DNA of 64,000 nucleotides, taken from Pseudomonas putida (GTDB taxonomy: Bacteria; Pseudomonadota; Gammaproteobacteria; Pseudomonadales; Pseudomonadaceae). The number at the start of each line of letters is the position of its first letter. The first letter of the stretch is position 1. The stretch spans positions 1 to 64,000 of the forward strand of contig NZ_SMTE01000016.1 in NCBI RefSeq assembly GCF_004357765.1. The letters are read 5' to 3'. This document shows positions 1 through 9,163 of this stretch, piece by piece. Below the pieces are notes generated by a model. That model made no database searches. It was not told the DNA's origin and saw only the letters and a program-made list of their open reading frames with translations. A program made the translations under genes and the position numbers.

Positions 1-27
1 AAAAACCGACCATGCCAGTTAAAAACT

Positions 28-69
28 GTTACCTATGTGCGTGAACTGATTTGTAACCCATGTGGGTGA
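28..69. repeat. Imperfect tandem repeat, possible insertion-sequence end
   Basis: Two 17-base units, GTTACCTATGTGCGTGA at 28-44 and GTAACCCATGTGGGTGA at 53-69, match at 14 of 17 bases and repeat with a 25-base period. No transposase gene is visible to the right, and the window edge hides the left. Such spaced repeats resemble the ends of some IS21-like elements, but that is recalled by appearance only. Confidence 0.4.
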
Positions 70-75
70 GTCATA

Positions 76-139
76 CCTTCCGCCTTTACGGCGGGTCCCT
101 TTTGTCAAGAAAAAAGTTGCCCGCCGTAAAGGCGGAAGG
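76..139. repeat. Long perfect inverted repeat (20-bp arms)
   Basis: Arms at 76-95 and 120-139 are perfect reverse complements (CCTTCCGCCTTTACGGCGGG and its complement) around a 24-base A/T-richer centre. The structure could be a terminator of an unseen gene to the left or part of a dispersed Pseudomonas repeat. The rest of positions 1-296 holds no convincing gene; a short open frame at 60-257 runs through the repeat and looks spurious. Confidence 0.7.
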
Positions 140-296
140 GGCCGGTAGCGCCACTACACACAATGAATCAGCTCACGATCTAAATGCCAACCCAAGCTCC
201 CCGACAATCCAAAAAGAACCCGTTTTTGGCACAAGCGCGGCCTGCAGCATGGGTTAACATCCTTGCCAGACCATCTTTCCCACAGGAGTGCCGCCC

Positions 297-1109
297 GTGT
301 CTGACTACAGTGCGTTCAAGGTCGAACTGATCGACAGCATCGCCCATGTGCAGATCAACCGCCCGGACAAGATCAACTCGATGAACGCCGCCTTCTGGGA
401 GGAAATCATCGCCATCTTCCGTTGGATCGACGACACCGATGCAGTCCGCGCAGTGGTGCTCAGCGGCGCCGGCAAGCACTTCTCCTCGGGTATCGACCTG
501 ACGATGCTGGCCAGCCTGGCCGGGCAGCTGGGCAAGGATGCAGGCCGTAATGCACGTCTGCTGCGCAGCACCATCCTGCGCATGCAGGCTTCGTTCACCG
601 CCGTGGACAAATGCCGCAAGCCGGTGCTGGCGGCCATCCAGGGCTACTGCATCGGCGGCGCCATCGACCTGGTCTCGGCCTGCGACATGCGCTACTGCAG
701 CCAGGATGCGCAGTTCTCGATCAAGGAGGTCGACATGGGCATGGCGGCCGATGTCGGTACCCTGCAACGTTTGCCACGCATCATCGGCGACGGCATCATG
801 CGTGAGCTGGCTTTCACCGGGCGGCAGGTGGCGGCCGACGAGGCGTTGCGCATCGGCCTGGTCAACCGGGTCTATGATGATCAGGCCGCGCTGCTGGACG
901 GGGTCTTTGCCATCGCCCGGGAAATTGCCGCAAAATCACCGATTGCCGTGGCCGGCACCAAGCAGATGCTGAGCTACATGCGTGACCATCGCATCGACGA
1001 TGGCCTGGATTACATCGCCACCTGGAACGCCGCGATGCTGCAGTCCGAGGACTTGCGCGTGGCAGTGGCGGCGCACATGAGCAAACAGAAACCGACGTTC
1101 GCCGACTGA
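297..1109 (+). CDS. Crotonase-family enoyl-CoA isomerase, dienoyl-CoA isomerase type
   Basis: This 270-residue crotonase fold protein most resembles delta3,5-delta2,4-dienoyl-CoA isomerase, which moves double bonds during beta-oxidation of unsaturated acyl-CoAs. The segment around residues 116-124 ([15 protein letters not shown]) carries D124, and [17 protein letters not shown] carries E144 and D152. These three acids keep the spacing of the catalytic Asp/Glu/Asp of mammalian ECH1 (D176, E196, D204). Of two in-frame GTG codons, 288 overlaps the AGGAG at 284-288, so GTG 297, eight bases after it, is the better start. It stands alone, 34 bases before nudC on the same strand. A plain enoyl-CoA hydratase is less likely because the residue pattern is that of the isomerase. 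Confidence 0.85.
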   Translation: MSDYSAFKVELIDSIAHVQINRPDKINSMNAAFWEEIIAIFRWIDDTDAVRAVVLSGAGKHFSSGIDLTMLASLAGQLGKDAGRNARLLRSTILRMQASFTAVDKCRKPVLAAIQGYCIGGAIDLVSACDMRYCSQDAQFSIKEVDMGMAADVGTLQRLPRIIGDGIMRELAFTGRQVAADEALRIGLVNRVYDDQAALLDGVFAIAREIAAKSPIAVAGTKQMLSYMRDHRIDDGLDYIATWNAAMLQSEDLRVAVAAHMSKQKPTFAD

Positions 1110-1143
1110 CCGCGCGGGGGACGCGCAGTCAGGAAGCCGTTTT

Positions 1144-1974
1144 ATGTCAGCACGTTGGACTACCGCAGTACTCGACCCGCAAACCCCCGGCGGCCTGGCC
1201 GTGGCCCGCAGCCCCGAGGGGTTCCTGGTCGATGGCAATGGTGCGCTGTTTCCACGCCAATGGCTCAAGGAGAGGGGGCTCGATGTACTGAGCGAGCATG
1301 GCATCGGCCATCTCGACGGTGAGCCGGTGTTCCTGCTCGAGCTGCGGGCTGCCGGCGAGGTGTCAGGCTGCAGCTGGCGTGGGCTGCGTGCGTTCATGCT
1401 GGAAGGCGACTTCGACACCTACAAGGTGTTGGGTTACGCAGCGCAGATCGGCACTTGGGCGCGCGAGCACCGCTTCTGCGGCAGTTGCGGCCAAGCCATG
1501 CACCAGATCCACTGGGAACGGGCGATGTATTGCCAGGCCTGCGACCTGCGTAGCTATCCGCGCATTTCGCCGAGCATGATCGTGCTCGTGACCCATGGCG
1601 ACGAGATTCTCCTGGCCCGCTCGCCGCGCTTCGTCACGGGGGTGTACAGCACCCTGGCGGGCTTCGCCGAGCCCGGCGAGTCGGCAGAGGATTGCCTGGT
1701 CCGCGAGGTCCGCGAGGAAGTGGCGGTCGAGGTCCGCAACATCCAGTACGTCGGTAGCCAATGCTGGCCGTTCCCACATTCGATGATGCTGGGCTTCCAT
1801 GCCGAGTACGCCGGCGGTGAGATCGTCATGCAGCCGGACGAGATCGAGGATGCCAAGTGGTTCAACGTGCGCGAACTGCCGCCGCTGCCGGCGGGGCGCT
1901 CCATCGCCCGCTACCTGATCGACTTGTATGTGGCCCGTCGCCTGGGCCAGCCTGAGCCGCAGCTGCCGCGCTAA
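1144..1974 (+). CDS. nudC: NADH pyrophosphatase / RNA-decapping Nudix hydrolase NudC
   Basis: The 276-residue protein has the three NudC parts in order: a variable N-terminal domain, a four-cysteine zinc ribbon (C112, C115, C130, C133) and a Nudix domain with its box starting at G173 ([20 protein letters not shown]). A NudC signature follows: SQCWPFPHS instead of the usual SQPWPFPxS, so one proline is replaced by cysteine. The family cleaves NAD(H) into NMN(H) and AMP and removes NAD caps from RNA in the cytoplasm. It ends 10 bases before the convergent TauE/SafE-type gene. Confidence 0.93.
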   Translation: MSARWTTAVLDPQTPGGLAVARSPEGFLVDGNGALFPRQWLKERGLDVLSEHGIGHLDGEPVFLLELRAAGEVSGCSWRGLRAFMLEGDFDTYKVLGYAAQIGTWAREHRFCGSCGQAMHQIHWERAMYCQACDLRSYPRISPSMIVLVTHGDEILLARSPRFVTGVYSTLAGFAEPGESAEDCLVREVREEVAVEVRNIQYVGSQCWPFPHSMMLGFHAEYAGGEIVMQPDEIEDAKWFNVRELPPLPAGRSIARYLIDLYVARRLGQPEPQLPR

Positions 1975-1984
1975 GCGCCCTTGC

Positions 1985-2764
1985 CTAGGCCTGGCCGAAC
2001 CAGTGCTGCCAGGCCAGGCGCACGGTGAGCGCCAGCACCACGCTGATGAAGACCGGACGGATGAACTTGCTGCCGCCGCTGATGGCCGTGCGCGCGCCGA
2101 AGAACGCGCCCACCATCACCGACAGGCCCATGCACAGGCCGACGATGTAGTCCACCTGCCCAGAGGCGATGAACACGGTCAGCGCCGCGATGTTGCTGAC
2201 GAAGTTCATGCTGCGCGCTACGCCGCTGGCGCGGACCAGATCGATGGGATAGAGCAGCAGGGTGCTGACCGTCCAGAATGCACCGGTCCCTGGGCCGGCC
2301 ACGCCGTCGTAGAAGCCGAGGGTGAAGCCCTGCGGCGCCTGCCACTTCTTCTTGATCGGTGCGTCGGCATCCAGCGGCGCCTTGGGCGTGCCGCCGAACA
2401 GTAGGTAGATGCCGCAGGCGAAGACCACCACCGGCAGCATCTTGTTCAGCCACTCGGCGGGCATGTAATGCGCCACCACCGCGCCGATCAACGCACCGGC
2501 CAGTGTGCCGAACAGCGCGGGACGCCATTGCGCCGGGTGGAACAGCTTGCGCTTGTAGTAGGTGAAGCTGGCGGTGGCCGAGCCGAAAGTGGAGCTGAGC
2601 TTGTTGGTGCCCAGTACCAGGTGCGGCGGCATCCCGGCAGTGAGCAGCGCCGGGGTGGTGAGCAGGCCGCCCCCGCCGGCGATGGCGTCGATGAAACCGG
2701 CGACGAAGGCGACCAAGGCCAGGATCAGTAAGGTAAGCGGTTCTACGGTGAGTTCGAAAGGCAT
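1985..2764 (-). CDS. TauE/SafE (TSUP) family membrane permease
   Basis: This 259-residue protein has about eight hydrophobic segments and the family's N-terminal signature AFVAGFIDAIAGGGGLLTTP near residues 19-38, followed by GTNKLSSTFGSATA. TSUP proteins are inner-membrane exporters or importers of sulfite, sulfoacetate, thiosulfate or other organic anions; the substrate cannot be told here. The gene is single, convergent with nudC and preceded by 129 bases without a gene. The sequence before ATG 2764 has no clear Shine-Dalgarno on its own strand, so translation may be weak or the start misjudged. Confidence 0.85.
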   Translation of the reverse strand: MPFELTVEPLTLLILALVAFVAGFIDAIAGGGGLLTTPALLTAGMPPHLVLGTNKLSSTFGSATASFTYYKRKLFHPAQWRPALFGTLAGALIGAVVAHYMPAEWLNKMLPVVVFACGIYLLFGGTPKAPLDADAPIKKKWQAPQGFTLGFYDGVAGPGTGAFWTVSTLLLYPIDLVRASGVARSMNFVSNIAALTVFIASGQVDYIVGLCMGLSVMVGAFFGARTAISGGSKFIRPVFISVVLALTVRLAWQHWFGQA

Positions 2765-2854
2765 GGGGTTCAGGAGGGCAGGAGGAGGAGGCGCGACAAA
2801 GCGCCGCGCTTAAACGCTACATGTTAATCCTGGGACGGATGGGTTTCCAGTGTT

Positions 2855-2886
2855 GGCCTCATCGCCGGCAGATCGGCGATGAGGCC
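2855..2886 (-). terminator. Hairpin downstream of the alpha/beta hydrolase gene
   Basis: GGCCTCATCGCCG at 2855-2867 pairs perfectly with 2874-2886 across a six-base loop. It lies eight bases past the hydrolase stop codon and is probably a terminator, though no T-run follows on the minus strand. Confidence 0.6.
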
Positions 2887-2893
2887 GCTGGCC

Positions 2894-3724
2894 TCAACTG
2901 CGAATGAACGCCAGCAAGTCGGCGTTGATCACGTCGGCATGGGTCGTCGGCATGCCGTGCGGATAGCCGGCGTAGGTCTTGAGCGTGCCGTTGGGCAGCA
3001 ACTTGGCCGACAGCGGCCCGGCATTCTCGTAGGGCACGATCTGGTCGGCATCGCCATGCATGACCAGCACCGGTTGGCTAATACCTTTGAGGTCGTCGGT
3101 GAAATCGGTCTGCGAGAACGCGACGATGCCGTCGTAGTGGGCCTTGGCGCTGCCGATCATGCCTTGGCGCCACCAGTTGGCGATGACGCCTTCGGAAGGG
3201 GTGACGCCTGGTTTGTTGTAGCCGTAGAACGGGCCGCTGGGTACATCACGGTAGAACTGTGCCCGGTTGGTCGCTACCTGGGCCTGGAAGTCGTCGAAGA
3301 CTGATTTCGGCAGACCGCCAGGATTCGCCGGGGTCTGTACCATCAGCGGTGGCACCGCTGCGATCAGCACCGCTTTGGCCACCTTGTCGCCAGGGTAGCG
3401 GGCCATGTAGCGCACCACCTCGCCACCGCCGGTCGAATGCCCGACATGCACCGCGCCCTGAATGCCCAGATGCTCGACCACTGCCGCGACGTCATCGGCA
3501 TAGTGGTCCATGTCGTGGCCGTCCCAGACCTGGCTCGAGCGCCCGTGGCCACGGCGATCGTGGGCCACTACGCGAAAGCCCTGGCCGAGGAAGAACAGCA
3601 TCTGCGCATCCCAGTCGTCGGCACTCAGAGGCCAGCCATGGTGGAAATGGATGACTTGCGCATCGCGCGGCCCCCAGTCCTTGTAGAAGATCTGCACGCC
3701 ATCCTTCGTCGTCACGTAGCTCAT
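2894..3724 (-). CDS. Alpha/beta hydrolase, cofactor-free chloroperoxidase/esterase type
   Basis: The 276-residue protein begins MSYVTTKDGVQIFYKDWG, typical of bacterial non-heme chloroperoxidases and aryl esterases. It shows the oxyanion motif FHHGWPLSADDW, the nucleophile elbow GHSTGGGEVVRY, the acid region HGDADQIVPYENAG and the catalytic histidine in YPHGMPTTHADVINADLL. The family hydrolyses esters or lactones and can make peracids; the natural substrate is unknown. The frame stays open upstream, but ATG 3724 follows AGAGGAGCAGGACC and matches the family start. It is monocistronic, between two hairpins. Confidence 0.88.
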   Translation of the reverse strand: MSYVTTKDGVQIFYKDWGPRDAQVIHFHHGWPLSADDWDAQMLFFLGQGFRVVAHDRRGHGRSSQVWDGHDMDHYADDVAAVVEHLGIQGAVHVGHSTGGGEVVRYMARYPGDKVAKAVLIAAVPPLMVQTPANPGGLPKSVFDDFQAQVATNRAQFYRDVPSGPFYGYNKPGVTPSEGVIANWWRQGMIGSAKAHYDGIVAFSQTDFTDDLKGISQPVLVMHGDADQIVPYENAGPLSAKLLPNGTLKTYAGYPHGMPTTHADVINADLLAFIRS

Positions 3725-3845
3725 GGTCCTGCTCCTCTGTACAGGTGGTATTGGCGAAGAGCTATTGAGAATAGGAGGTATTTGGCACGCCATTGCCGCT
3801 GATGCATCTGTGCCAGGGGAAAGCCGACGGTCGGCATCTGGCAGG

Positions 3846-3880
3846 GCCTTGTCCAGCAGGCGGTAGCCAGCGGACAAGGC
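3846..3880 (-). terminator. Hairpin downstream of the cptA-like gene
   Basis: GCCTTGTCC at 3846-3854 pairs with GGACAAGGC at 3872-3880, and the loop contains a smaller GGC-GGTA-GCC hairpin. It lies 33 bases beyond the stop of the leftward phosphoethanolamine transferase gene and probably ends its transcript. Confidence 0.5.
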
Positions 3881-3912
3881 ACTTGAGCAGGGTGTGCGAG
3901 GGTGTCTGGGGG

Positions 3913-5658
3913 CTAGGGCGCTTTGGCCAACTGCCGGACGGTCTGAGCATCGCTTGCCGGCAACTGGTCGAACTCACGCAAGCCATTCTTCGCATAGGGG
4001 TCGCCGATCCAGCGGGGCGCGGCCACGAACTGCTCGCTTACCAGACTCTTGGCGGGTTCAAAACCGTCATAGCTCAAACCGGCCAGGTCGGAGAGGGTGT
4101 GGATCAGGTGCGAGCTGCTGTAGGGCCGCGAACTTACCGCCTGCAGGTTTCGCGGGTGCGCCTGCTGCCAGCTCGGGGAGGTCCAGACCAGGAACGGAAT
4201 GGTGTACATGGGGCGGGTCGGGGCGCCCTCGTTGCGGCCCAGACGATCGTGCTTGCCGCTGCTGTAGACGTCCTCGCCATGGTCCGACAGGTACACCAGG
4301 AAGCCGTTCGGGGCGGTAGCGGCATAGTGCTTGATCAGGTTCGACACCACCAGGTCATTGTGCAGCACGGCGTTGTCATAGGCGTTGTAGGTTTCCACCT
4401 GATCGTCGGACAGGCTCGACGGTGCGCCCTGACGGTCCTTGAACTGGGCGAGCTCCTGGGGATAGCGGTAACGGTAGTCCATGTGCGTGCCCAGCAGGTG
4501 CACGATGATCAGCTTTTTCGGCGCCGGGTCGGCCAGCACCTTGTCGAACGGTGCCAGGACCACATCGTCGTATTGGCGGGCATTCTGGTTGCGCTGGTTG
4601 TTCAGGTAGTACTGCTCGTCCGTCTGTTGCGAGAAGGTGGTGAGCATGGTGTTGCGCTTGGTCATCGTCTGCTGGTTGGTGATCCAGAAGGTCTTGTAGC
4701 CCGCCTGTTTCATCAGGTTGATCAGCGATGGCGAATCGAGGAAGCGGTCGGGGTGCTGTTCGTCGCCGAAGGTGAGGATTTGCTGCATCACTTCGATGGT
4801 GTAGGGCCGCGGCGACACCACATCCTGGAATACCGTGAGCTGATGGTCGGCGCTCGCCAGGGCATCGAGATTGGGCGTGGTCTGGCGCCCGTAACCGTAC
4901 AGGTGCATGTGTTCGCGGGTGGTCGACTCGCCCAGCACCAGCACCAAGGTGCGGGGGGCGGTGCCACTGCTGTCCTTGAGATGGTTCAGCGGCGGCAGCG
5001 CGGCATTCTGGTCGAGCAGCTTCTGCATGTTGCCAAGCTGCTGGCGGTACTGGGCGTAGCCGACCGCCAACTGCCATGGCACCGCCGGTTCCATGCGCTG
5101 CTGCACCTTATCCAGGGCATCGGCGAAGTTGCGGTCCTGGCCGACCATCTGTTTGTAGAACGGATACACCAGGTTCGCCGCCACCAGCACCACGGCCAGC
5201 GCCACGCGCGGCAGTGCCGGCATGCGCAGGGGCCGCACGCGACGCCACAGCAGTATCGCCACCAGGCTGTAGAGCACCAGGGCCAAGCACAGGCCAAGGC
5301 TGAAATACTGGCTGAAGTATTCCCCAGCTTCGGCGCTGTTCGATTCGAACATCACGAAAATGACGCTCTGGGAAAACTCCTGATGATAAATGCCGAAATA
5401 GCTCAGGCCGACCAGCGACGCAGCCCACAGCACCACGCCGATCACCGCCGCCACGCCACGGGTGAAGCGTGGCAGCAGCAGTGCCGGTGCCAGCCACAGG
5501 CTACTGAGGAAGAAGGCGTCGCGGAAACCGGCGAAGCCGCTGGTGCCGCTGAACAGAATCAGCGCCTGGGTGACGCCGGAGAAGTACCAGAAGAACAGCA
5601 GCAGCCAGCCCAGGCCGGCCCAGTCCACCTTGCGGCGGGAAGGGGAGGAAGTCGACAC
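3913..5658 (-). CDS. cptA: Phosphoethanolamine transferase, CptA/EptA family
   Basis: This 581-residue inner-membrane enzyme has about five N-terminal transmembrane helices (roughly residues 10-165) and a periplasmic sulfatase-fold domain. LVLGESTTREHMHLYGYGRQTTPNL carries the metal ligand Glu and the catalytic Thr, and YLSDHGEDVYSSGKHDRLG supplies further zinc ligands. The family moves phosphoethanolamine onto lipopolysaccharide: EptA on lipid A, CptA on core heptose. Length and the order of motifs fit CptA, but the acceptor cannot be decided from sequence. The start is GTG 5658 after a weak GGAT. It is transcribed leftward after paaZ but separated from it by the hairpin at 5781-5808. Confidence 0.8.
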   Translation of the reverse strand: MSTSSPSRRKVDWAGLGWLLLFFWYFSGVTQALILFSGTSGFAGFRDAFFLSSLWLAPALLLPRFTRGVAAVIGVVLWAASLVGLSYFGIYHQEFSQSVIFVMFESNSAEAGEYFSQYFSLGLCLALVLYSLVAILLWRRVRPLRMPALPRVALAVVLVAANLVYPFYKQMVGQDRNFADALDKVQQRMEPAVPWQLAVGYAQYRQQLGNMQKLLDQNAALPPLNHLKDSSGTAPRTLVLVLGESTTREHMHLYGYGRQTTPNLDALASADHQLTVFQDVVSPRPYTIEVMQQILTFGDEQHPDRFLDSPSLINLMKQAGYKTFWITNQQTMTKRNTMLTTFSQQTDEQYYLNNQRNQNARQYDDVVLAPFDKVLADPAPKKLIIVHLLGTHMDYRYRYPQELAQFKDRQGAPSSLSDDQVETYNAYDNAVLHNDLVVSNLIKHYAATAPNGFLVYLSDHGEDVYSSGKHDRLGRNEGAPTRPMYTIPFLVWTSPSWQQAHPRNLQAVSSRPYSSSHLIHTLSDLAGLSYDGFEPAKSLVSEQFVAAPRWIGDPYAKNGLREFDQLPASDAQTVRQLAKAP

Positions 5659-5780
5659 GATTTATCCATATCCAGAGGGCCGCGGTGGTGCGCGAAGGCG
5701 CGTGCGGCCGAGGCGGGCAAAGCTAGCAATGGAATTGTGATGAAATCGTCAAAAATGCGTACAGAGATCGTCTCTGCAGA

Positions 5781-5808
5781 CCTCTTCGCGGGCAAGCCCG
5801 CGAAGAGG
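5781..5808. repeat. REP-type palindrome / terminator after paaZ
   Basis: CCTCTTCGCGGGC at 5781-5793 pairs perfectly with 5796-5808. This is the CTTCGCGGGCAAGCCCGC-type extragenic palindrome common in P. putida. It lies 20 bases past the paaZ stop and probably ends the leftward paa transcript before cptA. Confidence 0.85.
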
Positions 5809-5828
5809 CCAGAACAGAACGCCGTCGA

Positions 5829-7880
5829 TCAGCCCTTCTTCAGTACCAAGGTCAGGATGTCGTAGCTGGCAACGATGTCCCCCAGCTGATTGGTCACCTC
5901 CACGTCCCAGGCCACCACGCCCTGGGGCTGTCCCAGAGGGCTGGTCTTGCCCTGGTCGATCTTGCGCTTGCAAGTCAGCCGCGCCTGAATCGTGTCGCCG
6001 ATGCCCACCGGGTTGATGAAGCGCAGGGTATCGAGCCCATAGTTGGCCAGCACCGGACCTTCGCCCGGGGAAACGAACAGCCCGGCCGCTGCCGACAGCA
6101 CGAAGTAGCCGTGGGCGATGCGCTTGCCGAACTGCGATGCCTTGGCCGCGATCTCGTCGAAGTGCATGTAGAAGTGGTCGCCCGACAGGCAGCCGAAGTT
6201 GACCAGGTCGGCTTCGGTCACGGTGCGGCGATGGGTCAGCAGCGACTCGCCGATGCGCAGTTCCTCGAAGTGTCGGCGGAACGGGTGCACCTCGGTCTCG
6301 ATCACCTCGGCGCCGCGCACGTACTCACCGGTCACGGCGCTGAGCATGCTCGGCGATCCTTGTACCGCCGCACGTTGCAGGTAGTGCTTGACCGCACGCA
6401 GGCCGCCCAGCTCCTCACCGCCACCGGCACGTCCAGGGCCACCGTGCTTGAGTTGCGGCAGCGGCGAGCCATGGCCGGTGGACTCCTGGGCGGCTTCGCT
6501 GTCGAGCACCAGCAGACGGCCGTGCCAGGCGGCTGCGACCGGGATGGCCTTGGCCGCCACCGCACGGTCGGCGGTGACCAGGGAGGCGACCAGGCTGCCT
6601 TTGCCGCGTGCGGCCAGGGCCAGAGCCTCGTCCAGGTCGTCATAGGCCATCAGGGTGCTGACCGGGCCGAACGCTTCGATGTCGTGGGCACCGCCCTCGG
6701 CGTGCGGGTCGCGGGCCTGGAGCAGGGTCGGGGCGAAGAACGCCCCCTCGGCCACGCCTTCGCCACGTGGGGCGAAGCCATCGCTGGCACCGAACAACTG
6801 CTCGCAGCTTTGCAGCAGGCTTCGCACGCGCTCGCCGACGTCGCGCTGCTGATCGTGGGAGGCCAAAGCGCCCATGCGCACGCCTTCGACCGATGGATCA
6901 CCGACCACCACCTTGCTCAGGCGCTCGCGCAAGCGGGTGGCAACGGCGTCGATGTGCTTGGTCGGCACGATGGCGCGGCGGATGGCGGTGCATTTCTGCC
7001 CGGCCTTGGTGGTCATTTCGCGCACCACCTCCTTGATGTACAGGTCGAACTCCGGGCTGTCCGGGGTGACGTCCGGGCCGAGAATGGCGCAGTTGAGCGA
7101 GTCGGCCTCGGCGGTGAACGGCACCGAGTTGCGGATCAGGTTGGGCGTGACGCGCAGCTTGGCGGCGGTGTCGGCCGAGCCGGTGAAGGTCACCACGTCC
7201 TGGCCGTGCAGGCGATCGAGCAGGTCGCCGGTGCTGCCAATCACCAATTGCAGGCTACCGGTTGGCAACAGCCCCGACTCATCCATCAGGCGAACCACAG
7301 CTTCGGTCAGGTAGCTGGTCGAGGTGGCGGGTTTGACGATGCACGGCATGCCGGCGAGAAAGGTCGGGGCGAACTTCTCCAACATGCCCCAGATCGGGAA
7401 GTTGAAGGCATTGATGTGTACCGCCACGCCTGCGCGCGGCACCAGGATATGGCTGCCGGCGAACTTGCCCTGCTTGCCCAGGGGAATGGCCGGGCCTTCG
7501 TGCACCAGATTCCCCGACGGCAGCTCGCGGCTGCCGATACCGGCATAGGAGAACAGCGTGGCATTACCGCCTTCGATGTCGATCCAACTGTCGGCGCGGG
7601 TCGCGCCACTGTGATGGGACAGGGCGTATAGCTGCTCCTTGCGCTCGGCCAGATACAGTGCCAAGGCCTTGAGGCGTTGTGCGCGTTGCTGGAAGTCCAT
7701 GGCCAGCAGTTCGGCCAGGCCACGGGCGCGGGCGAAATCGACCGCCTCGGCGAAGTCCGGGCGCTCTTCGTGGCTGTAGGCCAGGACATGGCCGTCCAGG
7801 GCGCTGCGAAGGGCTTGCGCACCGTGTTGGCCGAGCCAGCGGCCGCCGATGAAGCTCTGCAGGGTAGGGGCAATAGACAT
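5829..7880 (-). CDS. paaZ: PaaZ: oxepin-CoA hydrolase / semialdehyde dehydrogenase
   Basis: The 683-residue fusion enzyme opens the oxepin-CoA ring and oxidises the resulting semialdehyde to 3-oxo-5,6-dehydrosuberyl-CoA with NADP. Residues 1 to about 530 form an aldehyde dehydrogenase domain with the nucleophile C297 in [11 protein letters not shown]. The C-terminal part is a MaoC-like hydratase with D568 and H569 in [13 protein letters not shown] and the motif [15 protein letters not shown] 7880 follows GGAGGAGAATCAC and is preferred to an upstream frame extension. It is the last gene of the leftward paa operon, 23 bases after the porin gene. Confidence 0.95.
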   Translation of the reverse strand: MSIAPTLQSFIGGRWLGQHGAQALRSALDGHVLAYSHEERPDFAEAVDFARARGLAELLAMDFQQRAQRLKALALYLAERKEQLYALSHHSGATRADSWIDIEGGNATLFSYAGIGSRELPSGNLVHEGPAIPLGKQGKFAGSHILVPRAGVAVHINAFNFPIWGMLEKFAPTFLAGMPCIVKPATSTSYLTEAVVRLMDESGLLPTGSLQLVIGSTGDLLDRLHGQDVVTFTGSADTAAKLRVTPNLIRNSVPFTAEADSLNCAILGPDVTPDSPEFDLYIKEVVREMTTKAGQKCTAIRRAIVPTKHIDAVATRLRERLSKVVVGDPSVEGVRMGALASHDQQRDVGERVRSLLQSCEQLFGASDGFAPRGEGVAEGAFFAPTLLQARDPHAEGGAHDIEAFGPVSTLMAYDDLDEALALAARGKGSLVASLVTADRAVAAKAIPVAAAWHGRLLVLDSEAAQESTGHGSPLPQLKHGGPGRAGGGEELGGLRAVKHYLQRAAVQGSPSMLSAVTGEYVRGAEVIETEVHPFRRHFEELRIGESLLTHRRTVTEADLVNFGCLSGDHFYMHFDEIAAKASQFGKRIAHGYFVLSAAAGLFVSPGEGPVLANYGLDTLRFINPVGIGDTIQARLTCKRKIDQGKTSPLGQPQGVVAWDVEVTNQLGDIVASYDILTLVLKKG

Positions 7881-7903
7881 GTGATTCTCCTCCAGGGGCG
7901 CGA

Positions 7904-9136
7904 TTACCACAGCGCCAGGGTGTAGCCGATGATCAGGCGGTTCTCGTCCACGGCGTTGGTCAGGCCGTTGCCGGAACGGAAGGTGACGTTGCGCCAGCGC
8001 AGGCTGACGTCCTTGAATGGGCCGCTCTGGATGACGTAGGTCAGGTCGGTGTCGCGCTCGCGTTCGCGGCCATTGCTGACGGTCGCAGTTTCGCCATGAC
8101 GGCCGTCGGTGTAGCGGGTCATGAAGGTCAGGCCAGGGATACCGAGGGCGGCGAACGAGTAGTCGTAGCGCAGTTGCCAGGAATCCAGGCCGGCGCGGGT
8201 GAAGGTGTTGTAGGTCACCAGGTTGACGGTGAACGGGTCGCCGCCATTGACGAACGGGAAAGCACTGTCGCCGGACTGCTGTTGCCAGGCGGCGGTGAAT
8301 TTGTGGGCCCGCACGCCGAGGGTGAACATGGCGTTGAAGTTGCGGTTGTCGATGCTGCCGGCGCGTTCGGCGCCATCTTCGCGGCTGTCGAAGTAACGCA
8401 GGTCACTGCGCAGGCTCAGGCCTTCGCCCAGGGCGCGGGTATCGACCAGGCCGACGAACTGCTGGCGGTAGATGTCCTGCAGCTTGGCGTAGTAGTAGCT
8501 GACGCTGGTTTCGGGGCTGAGGGCGTAGCTGGCGCCGCCGAAGTCGAGGTGGTCGCTGACGGCGGCGCCGTAGCCCATGTCGTCGCGCCCGGACGAGTCA
8601 CGCAGGTTGACCCGGCTCAGGCGCCCGGCGTTGACGGTCAAGCCGTCGATGTCCTGGCTGGTCAGCAGGCCGCCCTGGAAAGTCGAGGCCAGCAGGCGGG
8701 TATCGTTGTACACCACCACCGGCAGGTTCGGCTGCAGGGTGCCCAGGCGCAGGGTGCTCTGGCCCAGCCGCAGCTTGCCGGTCAACCCCAGCTCGCTGTA
8801 GTCGTCGACGGGCTCGTGGCTGTTCGGGCCGAAGGGCAGCAGGCCGGTGTTGCGGCGGTCACGGCTGGAGTCGAGCTTGATGCCGAGCTGGCCGAGGGCA
8901 TCCACGCCAAAGCCCAGCGGGCCTTCGGTGAAGCCCGATTCGAACTTCGCGGTGAAGCCCTGGCCCCACTCCTCGGCCTTGGCCTGTGGCGCGTTGTTCT
9001 GGCGAAAATCGCGGTTGATGTAGTGGTTGCGCAGTTCCAGCTTGGCGTGACTGTCGCCGATGAAGTCCGCCAAGGCCGGCAGGGGCAGGGCGAGAGTGGC
9101 CAGGCAAGCGGCCGATGTGAGGTGCGTGCGGTTCAT
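7904..9136 (-). CDS. phaK: OprD-family outer-membrane porin, PhaK-like
   Basis: This is a 410-residue OprD-type porin with a signal peptide (MNRTHLTSAACLATLALPLPALA, cut before DFIGDSHAKLELRNHYINRD). The rest shows the alternating pattern of an 18-strand barrel and ends in YTLALW, with the aromatic C-terminus needed for outer-membrane insertion. Its place beside the symporter in the paa operon points to phenylacetate uptake across the outer membrane, as described for PhaK of P. putida U. An in-frame ATG at 9160 would add eight residues; neither start has a strong ribosome-binding site. Confidence 0.9.
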   Translation of the reverse strand: MNRTHLTSAACLATLALPLPALADFIGDSHAKLELRNHYINRDFRQNNAPQAKAEEWGQGFTAKFESGFTEGPLGFGVDALGQLGIKLDSSRDRRNTGLLPFGPNSHEPVDDYSELGLTGKLRLGQSTLRLGTLQPNLPVVVYNDTRLLASTFQGGLLTSQDIDGLTVNAGRLSRVNLRDSSGRDDMGYGAAVSDHLDFGGASYALSPETSVSYYYAKLQDIYRQQFVGLVDTRALGEGLSLRSDLRYFDSREDGAERAGSIDNRNFNAMFTLGVRAHKFTAAWQQQSGDSAFPFVNGGDPFTVNLVTYNTFTRAGLDSWQLRYDYSFAALGIPGLTFMTRYTDGRHGETATVSNGRERERDTDLTYVIQSGPFKDVSLRWRNVTFRSGNGLTNAVDENRLIIGYTLALW

Positions 9137-9163
9137 TGTTGTTATACCCGACAGGTTCATGGA

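Noticed and set aside
226-245. TGGCAC resembling a sigma-54 -24 element before the crotonase gene
   Set aside because: The -12 GC element is missing: CGGC stands where TTGC is expected.
60-257. Short open frame at the left edge
   Set aside because: It runs through the inverted repeat and has no ribosome-binding site or family features.
3793-5865. Very long open frame antisense to the cptA-like gene (and similar ones at 8096-10792 and 10726-12861)
   Set aside because: They lie opposite genes with clear families; long antisense frames are expected in high-GC DNA, and their products are low-complexity and match nothing.
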